In this document: one piece after another, positions 1 through 8,463 of the stretch | How positions within the stretch are numbered: the first letter of the stretch is position 1 | Layout: each line of letters begins with the position of its first letter | Assembly: GCF_010092445.1 (NCBI RefSeq) | Contig: NZ_CP048031.1 | Coordinates: 1,116,001-1,180,000, forward strand | Source: Shewanella sp. Arc9-LZ | Lineage (GTDB): Bacteria > Pseudomonadota > Gammaproteobacteria > Enterobacterales > Shewanellaceae | DNA: 64,000 nucleotides | Direction of reading: 5' to 3' | Notes under the pieces: generated by a model | What the model saw: only the letters and a program-made list of their open reading frames with translations | The model's database searches: none | What the model was told of the DNA's origin: nothing | Made by a program: the position numbers and the translations under genes

Positions 1-80
1 TTATGATTTTCTGAACCGGTATTTTTACCCGTTCTACTGACTATTTACAAATGACTTACTCAAATGACTAAATCAAACGG

Positions 81-1109
81 CTAACGCAACTGGCCATGGC
101 ATTGCTTAAATCGTTTGCCAGACCCACAAGGGCAGGGACTGTTACGAGATACATTTTGCTCGCTTGGCGTAGCGAGTTTTTCAGTTGGTTCGGGTGTCAG
201 TGCTACAGGCTCTGCAATGTCGTGTTGCTGCCATTGAGTGTCATAGATTGGATGACCGCGCTGGCGTAAATGACGATTGATTTTGTTCAGTGTTGCAGCC
301 GTACTCGGCCAAATTTTGGCGATGTCATGATAATTTTCGAGCCACTTATTGGCTTTAGGTGTCGAGATGGTGTAGCGAGAATGCGCTAATGGCTTACTGC
401 ATAATTGCGCTAAAGCAGGGTCAAAATCCGTACCGGTAAATTGGCATAGTTGCTTAACGGTTTTCGCAGGATCTGCAATTAATTGATCATAAGACACCAT
501 GCACCAGCGATTACTGTCGATCTTTTGCAATGAATCCATAATCGCTTCATTAGCAGATTGCCATTGAAACGCGGCAATAGCCTGTAATGGCTGGCGATTA
601 AGTTGCTGCCATTTTTCTGGTAGCAGTAGCGACCAATTACGCTTATCCCATCCCGGTAGATTTGGGTAAGTGACAAACTTATTCGACCGCCACGCTTGCA
701 TAATACTGCTGATGTTTTCTTTAGGCTCCCTCACTAAATAGATAAATAAAGCGTCGGGAAACAGCGCATTAAAAAAGTCGACCCGCAAACTGTTTTTTGG
801 GGTTTTTTCTAAAAAGCGGATATTAGTCGTATCAATACTATCGGGTTTATTACCCTGATTATCTTGCAGCGCATCGCTAAAACGTAGCAGTAATTGCTGG
901 TGTAATTCGTCATCGATATCTTGTTCCGTTAACGCATTAGAACTAAATTGACGATAGGCGATATTCAGCTTGGGTATGGTTTCAATTAGCGCATGACTTT
1001 CGCCGCCAATGGTCCATATAGACTGGCTTTTTGATAGAACTTCGAACAACAAAGTGCTGCCTGAACGAGGCGCGGATAAAATAATAATGGGCCGATCAAA
1101 TTGATGCAT
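81..1109 (-). CDS. Sulfotransferase-family protein with C-terminal SEC-C motif
   Basis: The N-terminus has the sulfotransferase 5'-PSB loop SAPRSGSTLL (residues 12-21), which binds the phosphosulfate of PAPS in this family. The later stretch LVREPKENISS resembles the 3'-phosphate-binding region. The last 24 residues form a SEC-C zinc motif (CPCGSGKRFKQCHG), an unusual tail for a sulfotransferase. No signal peptide is visible, so it is probably cytoplasmic. The acceptor substrate cannot be told from sequence. It ends near the left edge and lies 58 bp downstream of the isochorismatase-type gene on the same strand, so the two may be co-transcribed. The family call is firm; the substrate is unknown. 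Confidence 0.85.
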   Translation of the reverse strand: MHQFDRPIIILSAPRSGSTLLFEVLSKSQSIWTIGGESHALIETIPKLNIAYRQFSSNALTEQDIDDELHQQLLLRFSDALQDNQGNKPDSIDTTNIRFLEKTPKNSLRVDFFNALFPDALFIYLVREPKENISSIMQAWRSNKFVTYPNLPGWDKRNWSLLLPEKWQQLNRQPLQAIAAFQWQSANEAIMDSLQKIDSNRWCMVSYDQLIADPAKTVKQLCQFTGTDFDPALAQLCSKPLAHSRYTISTPKANKWLENYHDIAKIWPSTAATLNKINRHLRQRGHPIYDTQWQQHDIAEPVALTPEPTEKLATPSEQNVSRNSPCPCGSGKRFKQCHGQLR

Positions 1110-1167
1110 AGCGGTATGATGTTATTGTTATATTTTTTAACATCATACCCACACCGATATCATATGG

Positions 1168-1710
1168 CTACTTTATCAATTTCAGTAGAGCCTTAAAGCG
1201 GTCACCTTGGGCAACATGTTGTAGCTCAAACAGTAGTGATTCAACATTGGTGAGATTGGCACCATCATTAAGCATCATTTGCACCCCAAGTACTTTATTG
1301 TCTGTACCCCTTGATGCAACAGCATCGGCAACAAGATGCACTTGATAGTCGTTGGCCAGTAAATCTTTGCACGTTTGGTAAACGCAAACATGGGTTTCGA
1401 TACCCGCAAGAATGACATTATTGCGGTTTAATGCTTTAAGTTGTTGTTTTGCTTCTTCACAATGCCAGCCACTAAAGTGCTCTTTAGCGATAGGTTTAGT
1501 TGTTTGCGATAATATTTGTGCGAGTTCGTCGCTGGTATGGCCTAATTTATTGGGTAATTGTTCTAACCAAATAATCGGAATATCAAATAGTTGTGCACCT
1601 TGAATTAATACTGCAAGTTTTTGGTGTAGTTGAGCTGATTGCTGCATAACCTGGGCTAGCTTGCCTTGTACGTCTACAATCATTAATACACTTTGTTCTG
1701 CTGTTATCAT
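1168..1710 (-). CDS. Isochorismatase-family cysteine hydrolase (YcaC-like)
   Basis: This 180-residue protein has the cysteine-hydrolase fold of the isochorismatase superfamily. The expected catalytic triad is visible as Asp13 (MIVDVQGKL), Lys76 (AKEHFSGW) and Cys109 (GIETHVCVYQT). Length and motifs fit the YcaC/nicotinamidase-like branch rather than a fused EntB. Members hydrolyse small amides or vinyl ethers; the actual substrate is unknown. It lies upstream of the sulfotransferase gene on the same strand and may share its transcript. The start is the ATG at 1710; no strong Shine-Dalgarno sequence precedes it. It is divergent from the DUF2235 gene, with about 130 bp between them that must hold both promoters. 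Confidence 0.88.
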   Translation of the reverse strand: MITAEQSVLMIVDVQGKLAQVMQQSAQLHQKLAVLIQGAQLFDIPIIWLEQLPNKLGHTSDELAQILSQTTKPIAKEHFSGWHCEEAKQQLKALNRNNVILAGIETHVCVYQTCKDLLANDYQVHLVADAVASRGTDNKVLGVQMMLNDGANLTNVESLLFELQHVAQGDRFKALLKLIK

Positions 1711-1841
1711 GGTCAGTTACTCGAATGATTAAGTGAGCTGTCGAGTATTGGTTATTTTTACCGTGGTGCAAATAAGCATTTAGTCTATTATGGCTATGAT
1801 AATTTTTATGAATGTTCGCTCAGAGAATGTCAGGGATTGAT

Positions 1842-2879
1842 ATGAATAAACGTATTGTCATTTGTGCCGATGGAACCTGGAATCGGCCAGAAAAAGATCT
1901 TGAAAAAGATCACGCCACTAATGTACTTAAACTCGCCAGAGCCATCAAACCCATTACTGATGATGGTGTACCGCAACAGGTGTTTTACGATTGGGGAATT
2001 GGTTCGTACTATGACTCCATGATTGGTGGGGCAACTGGGCGCGGCTTACATAAAAACATTATGGATGCTTATCGCTACATAGTGCAAAACTACTCTCCTG
2101 GCGACGAGATATACCTGTTTGGTTTTAGCCGTGGTGCATACACAGTGCGTTGTTTGTGTGGCCTCATCAATAATTGCGGTATTGTCACTCGGCCAGATGC
2201 CAAGCTTATTCAGCAAGCGTTTGACCACTATAAAATGAAAACTCAACCTTTTTCACCAGATGGTGATCGCTCTGTGGCGTTTCGTCAGCAACATTCGCAT
2301 CCTTCACGTGAAGTGGCTTTTGTTGGCGTGTGGGACACCGTAGGGGCGATGGGGATCCCGCTGTCTTTTTTAGGCATGTTTGAAGATAAAGATGAGTTTT
2401 ATGACGCCAAGTTAGGCCGAAATGTCAAAGTGGCTCGCCATGCACTCGCGTTAGATGAGCATCGCAGCGATTTTGAACCAACCATTTGGGCACCTCGTAC
2501 CAGCATAGACATACAGCAGGTTTGGTTTATTGGCGCCCACAGTAATATTGGTGGTAGCGTTGCCCCCAATGATGACGGTAGCACCTTGTCTGATATAGCG
2601 TTGCAGTGGATGATAAGCCAAGCGCGAGCAGTTAACTTAACGGTCGAGTTACATTTAGCCGATGCTTTATTGCCTAATCCTATGGCGGATATTCAAGATT
2701 CATATCGCAGCTTTTATCGGGTTAAAAAACGCTTTATACGCGAGCTTGACCCCGAGCAAGCGACGATATTATTGCATCAGTCGGTTAAAACGCGCTGGCT
2801 GAATGACAGTAATTATCGACCGAAAAATTTGGTAAATTACATTGATAACCATGGTTGGCCCGATAAACTGGTGCAATAA
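1842..2879 (+). CDS. DUF2235 alpha/beta-hydrolase domain protein
   Basis: The start is set at the ATG at 1842 because an SD-like CAGGGA precedes it; an in-frame upstream ATG at 1812 adds ten unconvincing residues. The protein opens with IVICADGTWNRP and has the nucleophile elbow GFSRGAY (Ser96), both typical of DUF2235, the family that includes Tle1 phospholipase effectors of type VI secretion. No vgrG, PAAR or immunity-like gene is adjacent and no signal peptide is seen. A housekeeping or orphan hydrolase is therefore as likely as an effector. It is alone on this strand, followed by a 13-bp tandem repeat and then a binding-protein gene. The family call is strong; the role is unknown. Confidence 0.85.
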   Translation: MNKRIVICADGTWNRPEKDLEKDHATNVLKLARAIKPITDDGVPQQVFYDWGIGSYYDSMIGGATGRGLHKNIMDAYRYIVQNYSPGDEIYLFGFSRGAYTVRCLCGLINNCGIVTRPDAKLIQQAFDHYKMKTQPFSPDGDRSVAFRQQHSHPSREVAFVGVWDTVGAMGIPLSFLGMFEDKDEFYDAKLGRNVKVARHALALDEHRSDFEPTIWAPRTSIDIQQVWFIGAHSNIGGSVAPNDDGSTLSDIALQWMISQARAVNLTVELHLADALLPNPMADIQDSYRSFYRVKKRFIRELDPEQATILLHQSVKTRWLNDSNYRPKNLVNYIDNHGWPDKLVQ

Positions 2880-2920
2880 TCTGTGTTAACACCATCATTA
2901 AATAACGAGTGCTAGCAATC

Positions 2921-3033
2921 ACTAATAGCAACCACTAATAGCAACCATTAGTACTACTAATAGTCACAACTAATAGTCACAACTAATAGTCACCACTAAT
3001 AGTCACCACTAATAGTCACCACTAATAGTCACC
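2921..3033 (+). repeat. 13-bp tandem repeat (ACTAATAGTCACC)
   Basis: There are two ACTAATAGCAACC units (2921-2946), a short interruption, then six near-perfect ACTAATAGTCAC(A/C) units in phase from 2956 to 3033. The tract sits in the 200-bp gap upstream of the binding-protein gene. There are no spacers, so it is not a CRISPR. It is likely a slippage-prone VNTR. Confidence 0.9.
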
Positions 3034-3079
3034 ACTATTACTATTCATTACTAAAAACATTTCGATTAAGGACAGTATT

Positions 3080-3946
3080 TTGCTACGTGTATTTTTATCG
3101 CTCATCACAGTGATTGGGCTCTCGTCTATATCACTCATTTTACCCGCGGCTGAATCGACGGCTTCAGATGATTTACAAGATAAGCCGCCGGCAAAACGGA
3201 TTATTGCTTTATCGCCTCATGGAGTTGAAATGCTGTTTGCTATTGGTGCCGGCGACTCAATTGTTGCCACCACCGATTATGCCGATTTCCCTGCAGCAGC
3301 TAAGAATATTCCGAGTATTGGTGGTTATTACGGTATTCAAATCGAGCGAGTGATTGAACTGAATCCCGATTTGGTGCTGGTGTGGCAAAGCGGTAATAAA
3401 ATGGAAGACATTAATCAGTTACGTGATTTAGGTTTTACCGTTGTGAATAGTGATCCTAAAAGCTTAGCTGATGTTGCGACGGATATTGAACTGCTGGGTA
3501 AACTCACCGGACATTCGGTTAAAGCCAAGCAAGTGGCCGATGACTATCGTCAGCAATTGGCTGATATTACGTTGCAAAACCAAACGAAGCCTGCGGTAAA
3601 AGTGTTTTATCAATTATGGTCAACACCGTTGATGACAGTTGCTAAGGGCAGTTGGATCCAAAACCTTATTGAAGTGTGCCATGGTGAAAATGTGTTTTAT
3701 GATGCAGCAAGTGAGTATCCACAAATTAGCATCGAAAATGTGTTACTAACTGGCGCACAAGTGATTTTACAAAGCCAAGATGAAGGCAATATTTTAGGTA
3801 TTAATTGGTCTGACTGGCCTGAGCTACCCGCGGTAAAAAACCAGCATATATATCAGTTTGATGCCGATTTACTGCATCGGGCAACCCCAAGGGCAATTCA
3901 AGGCGTTAATGCGGTTTGTGAGGCGTTGGATAAAGTAAGAAAGTAA
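3080..3946 (+). CDS. Periplasmic ABC-type cobalamin/haem-binding protein (BtuF/TroA-like)
   Basis: Translation starts at a TTG at 3080, seven bases after AAGGA. The product is 288 residues with an N-terminal signal peptide (hydrophobic residues about 4-23, Ala-rich cleavage region). It then matches the helical-backbone metal/cofactor-binding fold: RIIALSPHGVEMLFAIGAGD, a GGYYG segment, and LNPDLVLVW, which are hallmarks of BtuF/HmuT-type proteins. Cobalamin or a related corrinoid/haem is the most likely ligand. No permease or ATPase gene is adjacent, so its ABC partner must lie elsewhere. The BtuF assignment is by motif resemblance only; a siderophore-binding role is possible. Confidence 0.82.
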   Translation: MLRVFLSLITVIGLSSISLILPAAESTASDDLQDKPPAKRIIALSPHGVEMLFAIGAGDSIVATTDYADFPAAAKNIPSIGGYYGIQIERVIELNPDLVLVWQSGNKMEDINQLRDLGFTVVNSDPKSLADVATDIELLGKLTGHSVKAKQVADDYRQQLADITLQNQTKPAVKVFYQLWSTPLMTVAKGSWIQNLIEVCHGENVFYDAASEYPQISIENVLLTGAQVILQSQDEGNILGINWSDWPELPAVKNQHIYQFDADLLHRATPRAIQGVNAVCEALDKVRK

Positions 3947-4015
3947 GACTTTATTTCGTCGTGCAGCATAATCGATTTCTTATTTCGTCGTGGCGGTATA
4001 TTCGATTACTTATTC

Positions 4016-4167
4016 CGTCATCCCGGTAATGATTGTGAGCCGGGATCCAGCTTTTTTGTTCAAACTTCGTTTTAATTAACATCGCAAGGTTCCACCCTGC
4101 ACGGGCCAAATACTTTGTCATTCCGGTAATGCTTTTGAGCCGGAATCCAGGTGTTTGCTTGTTGCTT
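4016..4167 (+). repeat. Short dispersed repeat modules (CCGGAATCC-type hairpins)
   Basis: Two copies of a module of the form CATTCCGGTAATG...GAGCCGGAATCCAG (the first as CATCCCGG/CCGGGATCC) each make a small CCGG-stemmed hairpin. Similar modules recur, inverted, near 8090-8130 and 8220-8262. Between them lies the link containing AACATCGCAAGGTTCCACCC, also found near 4236 and, inverted, near 6820 and 8150. No gene is supported here; the short open frames are repeat artefacts. Confidence 0.8.
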
Positions 4168-4580
4168 TTATGGCCTGCGGCCACTAACGTCGTGGCGCTT
4201 CACCCACACCGGATTTTTCAAACTTCGTTTGAATTAACATCGCAAGGTTCCACCCTGCACGGGCCAAATAATATGTAATTATGGCCTGTGGCCACTAACG
4301 TCGTGGCGCTTCACCCACACCAGACCAAGAGGAAACCAACGGCTGTTCCCTCTTGGAACTCCCAGCCGCCCCGCAACATTTTCAAACAGCGAAAAGGTCG
4401 CCATGGGGATAGATCCAGCTTTTGACTTCGTTTGAAATCTTCTTCGGCCTTATTCGAAAATGCTAACGCTTCCGATGGTACATCCTGTACCGCGAAAGCT
4501 AAGCTCACATCCATGTGAGCATCACGCTATTTTCTTCAACGGCCTCAAGTTCAGAGTTGAATCTGTCCTTTTTAAAGACA
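4168..4580 (+). repeat. Dispersed multi-hairpin repeat, copy A
   Basis: This copy starts with a truncated head (ATGGCCTGCGGCCAC, 4168-4210) and contains a full unit from about 4283. In order it holds a TGGCC/GGCCA hairpin, a CCAAGAGG...CCTCTTGG stem, a TTTTC/GAAAA stem, stem 1 (GGTACA/TGTACC, 4477-4491), stem 2 (GCTCACAT/ATGTGAGC, 4503-4520) and the constant tail CCTCAAGTTCAGAGTTGAAT. Other copies share the constant parts but carry different stem sequences. It faces the NTPase gene in inverted orientation to copy B. Function unknown. Confidence 0.85.
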
Positions 4581-4655
4581 AGAGAACTAACTCGTTTTTG
4601 ACCCAAAGTGATTTAGAATTATAACGTGCCTCATACAAATAGTCATGACAAAAGC

Positions 4656-4673
4656 AAAGCCATTGGCTTTTTT
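4656..4673 (+). terminator. Weak hairpin with T-run
   Basis: A six-bp stem AAAGCC/GGCTTT with an ATT loop runs into six Ts. It could terminate transcripts leaving the repeat copy before the NTPase gene. The stem is short, so the call is tentative. Confidence 0.35.
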
Positions 4674-4770
4674 ATGGATGCTTACACAGGTGCTTTATTT
4701 TGTACAACATATTGATTAATTAGTTTATATTGGTCTCGATACCATTCTGTTCTGTAGGGAATTTACAAAT

Positions 4771-6405
4771 ATGTCAATTGAATTAGTTAAAGAACAAATT
4801 CGAAGGTTCCTTTCCTCAGATACTCCTGAAGTGCTGGCTATTAAAGGTGATTGGGGGGTCGGTAAGACTTATAGCTGGGAGCGGTACATAGAAGAATTCA
4901 AACATGAATGCGTTTTGAAATCATACTCCTACGTTTCACTGTTTGGGATTAATTCTATTGCTGAGCTAAAACAAACTACGTTCCTAAACACGATTGATAC
5001 CAAGCAAATTGGAGAATCGCCTAACATCAAAGGCTATTCAAAAAAAGTTGCTGATCTGATTAAGGATACAAAAATACCCTATGTGAGTAAGTATGTCGGA
5101 GGTATCGGTAGCCTTATTAATTCACTTTCTCAATTAGCAATGAACAAAACGATAGTCTGTTTTGATGACTTAGAGCGCCATAGTAACGGTATCAGTATCA
5201 AAGACTTTATGGGATTAGTTTCTTTCTTCAAGGAGCAAAAAGGGTGCAAGGTTGTCTTATTGCTTAATGAGCAAGCTGGGGACGCAACTTTCGAAGATTA
5301 CAGGAAGTACAAAGAGAAAATAGTCGATAGACAACTCCACTTCGAACCTACCGCAGGACAGTGCTTTGACACTATGTTTGCTGAAGACTTCGAGTTCAGG
5401 CATTACGTTCGTGATTGCTGTGTTGGACTAGATATTAAAAATAAACGAGTAATCAGAAAGATAGTTGAGCACACGAAGGAATTCTTAGAGTTGGTCAACG
5501 GCTTCGATGAAAGCATCAAGAGGCAAGTGATTCACTCTACTATAGTGCTTAGTTGGTGTTACTACTGCCATGGTGCTGATGAAAAATGCATTCCAGAATT
5601 TGCGTTTGTAAACCAATCTGGGATTAGGAAGGAAAATGAACAGGTGGGATGGACGAAAGAAATAACCGTTCGTTGGAATATTACGTTAAATCGATATGGT
5701 TACGGATATACCGATGAGATAGATTTGGCTGTTGCTCGTGGTATTGAGCAGGGGTTTCTTGATAAAGAAAAGTTAATTCCTCTATGTATACATAAACAGA
5801 AAGAGTTTGAAATTCAAAATGCTAGTGCTAAATGGGATGAGGCTTGGAAGCTTTTCCATGGATCATTTAATAGTAACGAAAAAGATATTACTTTAGCATT
5901 TGAAGAGGGAATGCGAGATATAGCGTCTAGTACTTCTGCTTCTCAATATAGCTCTGGTTTGAAGGTGTTACGTACGATTGGAAAGGATGAAAAAGCGGAT
6001 GAGTTGATTGAGTTTTTCATTGACTCGAAGCGTGGGAGTCCCGAAGATTTTGATGTAGATAGTGTTTTCTCATTTGAGATTAAAGACGAGCGGTTTATTG
6101 AAAGATTGCGTAAAGCTTACTTAGAGTTAAAGCCAGAGCCGACAGTGAAAGATATATTGGACTTGAGGAGTGGTTCAAATTCTTACAACTCGTCTGAAGC
6201 TGAAATATTAGCAAGGCTCAAGACAGAAGAGATTTATGATTTATTCATGAGCTTTGAAGGTGAAGAGCTAACGGATTATATTCGAGTCTTTATGCTACTT
6301 TCAGGGAGCAGCCAAGATTTGGCCACTAAGGTTAATGAAGCCCTTGATAAAATTGCAAGTATCAGTGAATTAAATAAAGACAGAATGTGTAAATTTCGAA
6401 ACTAG
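4771..6405 (+). CDS. KAP-type P-loop NTPase, accessory gene
   Basis: This 544-residue protein has Walker A GDWGVGKT at residues 26-33 and a Walker B-like strand IVCFDDLER at about 128-136. YVSLFGINSI follows the first helix, a signature of KAP-type P-loop NTPases. The remaining 400 residues are charged and largely helical with no recognised catalytic domain. KAP NTPases include PifA of plasmid F, which excludes phage T7, and many KAP genes sit in defence islands. A phage-defence or signalling ATPase is thus a reasonable inference but unproven. The gene stands alone with SD-like TAGGGA 11 bp before the ATG. It is bracketed by inverted copies of the dispersed repeat and looks more A+T-rich than its neighbours, suggesting transfer. 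Confidence 0.75.
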   Translation: MSIELVKEQIRRFLSSDTPEVLAIKGDWGVGKTYSWERYIEEFKHECVLKSYSYVSLFGINSIAELKQTTFLNTIDTKQIGESPNIKGYSKKVADLIKDTKIPYVSKYVGGIGSLINSLSQLAMNKTIVCFDDLERHSNGISIKDFMGLVSFFKEQKGCKVVLLLNEQAGDATFEDYRKYKEKIVDRQLHFEPTAGQCFDTMFAEDFEFRHYVRDCCVGLDIKNKRVIRKIVEHTKEFLELVNGFDESIKRQVIHSTIVLSWCYYCHGADEKCIPEFAFVNQSGIRKENEQVGWTKEITVRWNITLNRYGYGYTDEIDLAVARGIEQGFLDKEKLIPLCIHKQKEFEIQNASAKWDEAWKLFHGSFNSNEKDITLAFEEGMRDIASSTSASQYSSGLKVLRTIGKDEKADELIEFFIDSKRGSPEDFDVDSVFSFEIKDERFIERLRKAYLELKPEPTVKDILDLRSGSNSYNSSEAEILARLKTEEIYDLFMSFEGEELTDYIRVFMLLSGSSQDLATKVNEALDKIASISELNKDRMCKFRN

Positions 6406-6531
6406 TAAAGCATTAATGCTGGTCGCATGAGTATGCAACTTTTTCATATCCTAACTGATTCTCGAACTTCTAATTTAGCTAAGCCCATATCAAGATTTTG
6501 TTCATAAATGACTTAGAAGTCTTGTTTAAAA

Positions 6532-6865
6532 ATGTACAAATTCAACTCTGAACTTGAGGCCGTTGAAGAAAATAGCGTGAGTCCAGACATGGATGTCTGG
6601 CTAGCTTTCGAGGGGAAGGGACGCCCCATCGGAAGCGTTAGCATTTTCACTCTTTATTGTAAAAAGGGCCGAGGCAGGATTCAAATACGGTTTAAAGCTG
6701 GCTCAATTTCCGTCGCAATTTTTTCGCTGCTGTTGTTTGGTTAAATAGCGAAAATGTTGCCGGAACGGCAGGGGTGATCCAAGAGGGGATTGCTGTTGAT
6801 CCCCTTTTGGCCCGTGCAGGGTGGAACCTTGCGATCTTAAGCGTTAGTGGCCGCAGGCCATATCT
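6532..6865 (-). repeat. Dispersed multi-hairpin repeat, copy B (inverted)
   Basis: Reads tail to head on the + strand. It has the constant tail (ATTCAACTCTGAACTTGAGG), stem 2 as CCAGACAT/ATGTCTGG (6583-6600), stem 1 as GGGG...CCCC (6612-6627), a TTTTCGCT/AGCGAAAA stem near 6721-6757, a CCAAGAGGGGA/TCCCCTTTTGG stem near 6780, and the head GTGGCCGCAGGCCAT. The middle part is divergent from copy A. With copy A it forms an inverted pair around the NTPase gene. The open frame beginning in this tail is treated as a repeat artefact. Confidence 0.8.
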
Positions 6866-6879
6866 TAAACCAACGTTTG

Positions 6880-6968
6880 TCTAAAAAACGAGTTAGCCTC
6901 AGCTTACAAATGTATAAATTCAACCTTGAACTTGGATCTGTTGAAGAAAATGCTTACAGCATCATGTT
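6880..6968 (-). repeat. Truncated tail fragment of the dispersed repeat
   Basis: The tail sequence recurs in degenerate form (ATTCAACCTTGAACTTGG, then GTTGAAGAAAATG) directly after copy B. Stems 1 and 2 are missing. It probably marks the junction of an older copy. Confidence 0.65.
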
Positions 6969-7085
6969 AAGTAAAAGTTACCTAAAATGTATATATGGTA
7001 TCGACCAAGTCCAACAAGTGATTTATGCTTTGTAAACCGTGTTAAGCACAAATACTAAAACATTATTTTTTATGGATATTTGATA

Positions 7086-7412
7086 ATGGATATGACTCAA
7101 AAAGAAGTTGCAGTTGTTAAAGCTGCCATTAAATCACGAAACAAAAGTAAACTGTTCCAGCCAGTGTTATTTGCGATATTAGTTGGCCTTTTAATCGCCA
7201 TGTTGTTTGGCGTTTTACCTGAAGAACAGTTTGCCTATTTGGCTATTCCCTTAGTTATTTTAACGATATTGTTGCCACAACTTGGTGCTTCACCTAAATA
7301 TAATGAACTAGTTGATATACTTGAAAAACAACTACCGCAACACGACACAGTGGAAAGTGTTTTGTCTCAAGAGTTAAATAAAATACAAGCCAGCCAAAAA
7401 GATCATTCATAG
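7086..7412 (+). CDS. Small membrane protein of unknown function
   Basis: About 108 residues. A charged N-terminus (KSRNKSKLF) is followed by two closely spaced hydrophobic segments (roughly residues 25-42 and 48-66), then a soluble C-terminal tail with an acidic/amphipathic helix. The ATG at 7086 is chosen over the TTG at 7080 and the ATG at 7092; a weak ATGGA lies about ten bases upstream. I do not recognise the family. The gene sits between repeat copies with no partner gene, so it is probably accessory cargo. The two-helix membrane topology is clear; any function would be a guess. Confidence 0.6.
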   Translation: MDMTQKEVAVVKAAIKSRNKSKLFQPVLFAILVGLLIAMLFGVLPEEQFAYLAIPLVILTILLPQLGASPKYNELVDILEKQLPQHDTVESVLSQELNKIQASQKDHS

Positions 7413-7770
7413 TCATTCATGGTTTAAATTTCTGCAAAACATAAGTTTTTGAAAATATTGCTGTTTAATTTACGTCATGATGAAAAGGAAACATCCCCCG
7501 GTTATCAACATCCTCGCTTTACTTAACTAGCTGAAATAGTTTTAATTTTTGTTTAAGTCTTACTACTAGATACACAAAAGGCTATATCGAAGAGAATTAA
7601 ATTACTGGTGTAGATGAGTCAGCGAGTATCCAAAACAGGGATGTTTTGGTTAAGCCCACATGGATGTGCTCGCGGCGTCTCGCTTAATCATCTGCACATT
7701 TAGAATAACTAAGATACCCATTTTTATTTTGCTCTAACCAATTTTCGTACCTAAATTAGTTAGATGCCTA
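7413..7770. other. Non-coding stretch with repeat-like hairpins
   Basis: No gene is supported. Two perfect small stems occur: CCAAAACA/TGTTTTGG (7630-7649) and CACAT/ATGTG (7657-7668, loop GG). The second recalls stem 2 of the dispersed repeat, so this may be another module of that family. Confidence 0.5.
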
Positions 7771-7778
7771 GGTTAGAA

Positions 7779-8075
7779 ATGTGCAAATTCAACTCTGAAC
7801 TTGAGGCCGTTGAAGAAAATGACGTGAGCTGGCCATGGACGGCCAGCTAGCTTTCGAGGGGAAGGGACGCCCCATCGGAAGCGTTAGCATTTTTGAATAA
7901 GGCCGAAGAACACACAGACGAAGTTAAAAGCTGGATTCAACCACGTCGCGAAATTATCGCTTTTCAGATAATTTTGATGTGGTGGCTGGGAGTTCCAAGA
8001 GGGAATAGCCGTTAATTTCCTCTTGGTCTGGTGTGGGTGAAGCGCCACGACGTTAGTGGCCGTAGGCCATAAGTA
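7779..8075 (-). repeat. Dispersed multi-hairpin repeat, copy C (inverted, full unit)
   Basis: A full unit in inverted orientation. It has the constant tail, stem 2 as AGCTGGCC/GGCCAGCT (7827-7848), stem 1 GGGG/CCCC, the internal stem AAATTATC/GATAATTT near 7950-7974, the CCAAGAGG/CCTCTTGG stem, and the head GTGGCCGTAGGCCAT. Stem 2 differs from every other copy at most positions yet stays perfectly paired. Confidence 0.85.
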
Positions 8076-8335
8076 CAAAGCATAAACAAACACCTGGATT
8101 CCGGCTCAAAATCATTGTCGGAATGACGTAGTATTTGGCCCGTGCAGGTGGAACCTTGCGATCTTAAGCGTTAGTGGCCGCAGGCCATAAAGTACAAAAG
8201 CACAAAAGTGCAAAGCAAAAATAACACCTGGATTCCGGCTCAAAAACATTGCCGGAATGACGCGGTATTTGGCCTGTGTAGGGCAATCTGACTATCTTAT
8301 TCATTCGTGGCCGTAGGCCATAAGTACAAAGCAAA
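8076..8335 (-). repeat. Tandem head and CCGG-hairpin modules
   Basis: Two direct copies of the module ACACCTGGATTCCGGCTCAA...CCGGAATGACG (about 8090-8127 and 8224-8262) alternate with head fragments GTGGCCGCAGGCCAT and GTGGCCGTAGGCCAT. This mirrors the arrangement at 4016-4210 in inverted orientation. No gene is seen. Confidence 0.75.
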
Positions 8336-8339
8336 CCAT

Positions 8340-8398
8340 AAGTGTCCGCTCGGACACTTTCTCTATGACCGGACAGTTTTCACACCTGTCCGCGGACA
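8340..8398 (+). promoter_or_regulatory. Palindromic upstream activator sites for the efflux operon
   Basis: Three related GTCCG/CGGAC elements lie here. One is a perfect palindrome, AAGTGTCCG-CT-CGGACACTT (8340-8359). A second is CGGACAG...CTGTCCG (8370-8392). The third is the 12-bp palindrome TGTCCGCGGACA (8387-8398). They sit 70-125 bp upstream of a sigma-54 promoter, the usual distance for enhancer binding. The NtrC-type regulator encoded downstream in the same cluster is the obvious candidate ligand, by inference. Confidence 0.75.
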
Positions 8399-8463
8399 CT
8401 TTTAGGGTGTTCGGTTATCTTTATAAATCATTATCATTCTGAAAAATAACAATAAATAACTAT

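Noticed and set aside
1842..2879. DUF2235 gene as a confirmed type VI effector
   Set aside because: No vgrG, PAAR, adaptor or immunity gene is nearby; only the fold is supported.
2921..3033. Possible CRISPR array
   Set aside because: Units are contiguous with no spacers; a simple tandem repeat. The same applies to 35095-35190 and 13518-13565.
4311..4514. Open frame inside repeat copy A (and similar frames near 3951-4184, 6532-6744, 7884-8093, 16431-16625, 18160-18543)
   Set aside because: They read through repeat hairpins, occur in whichever frame the copy allows, and lack ribosome-binding sites. They are repeat artefacts.
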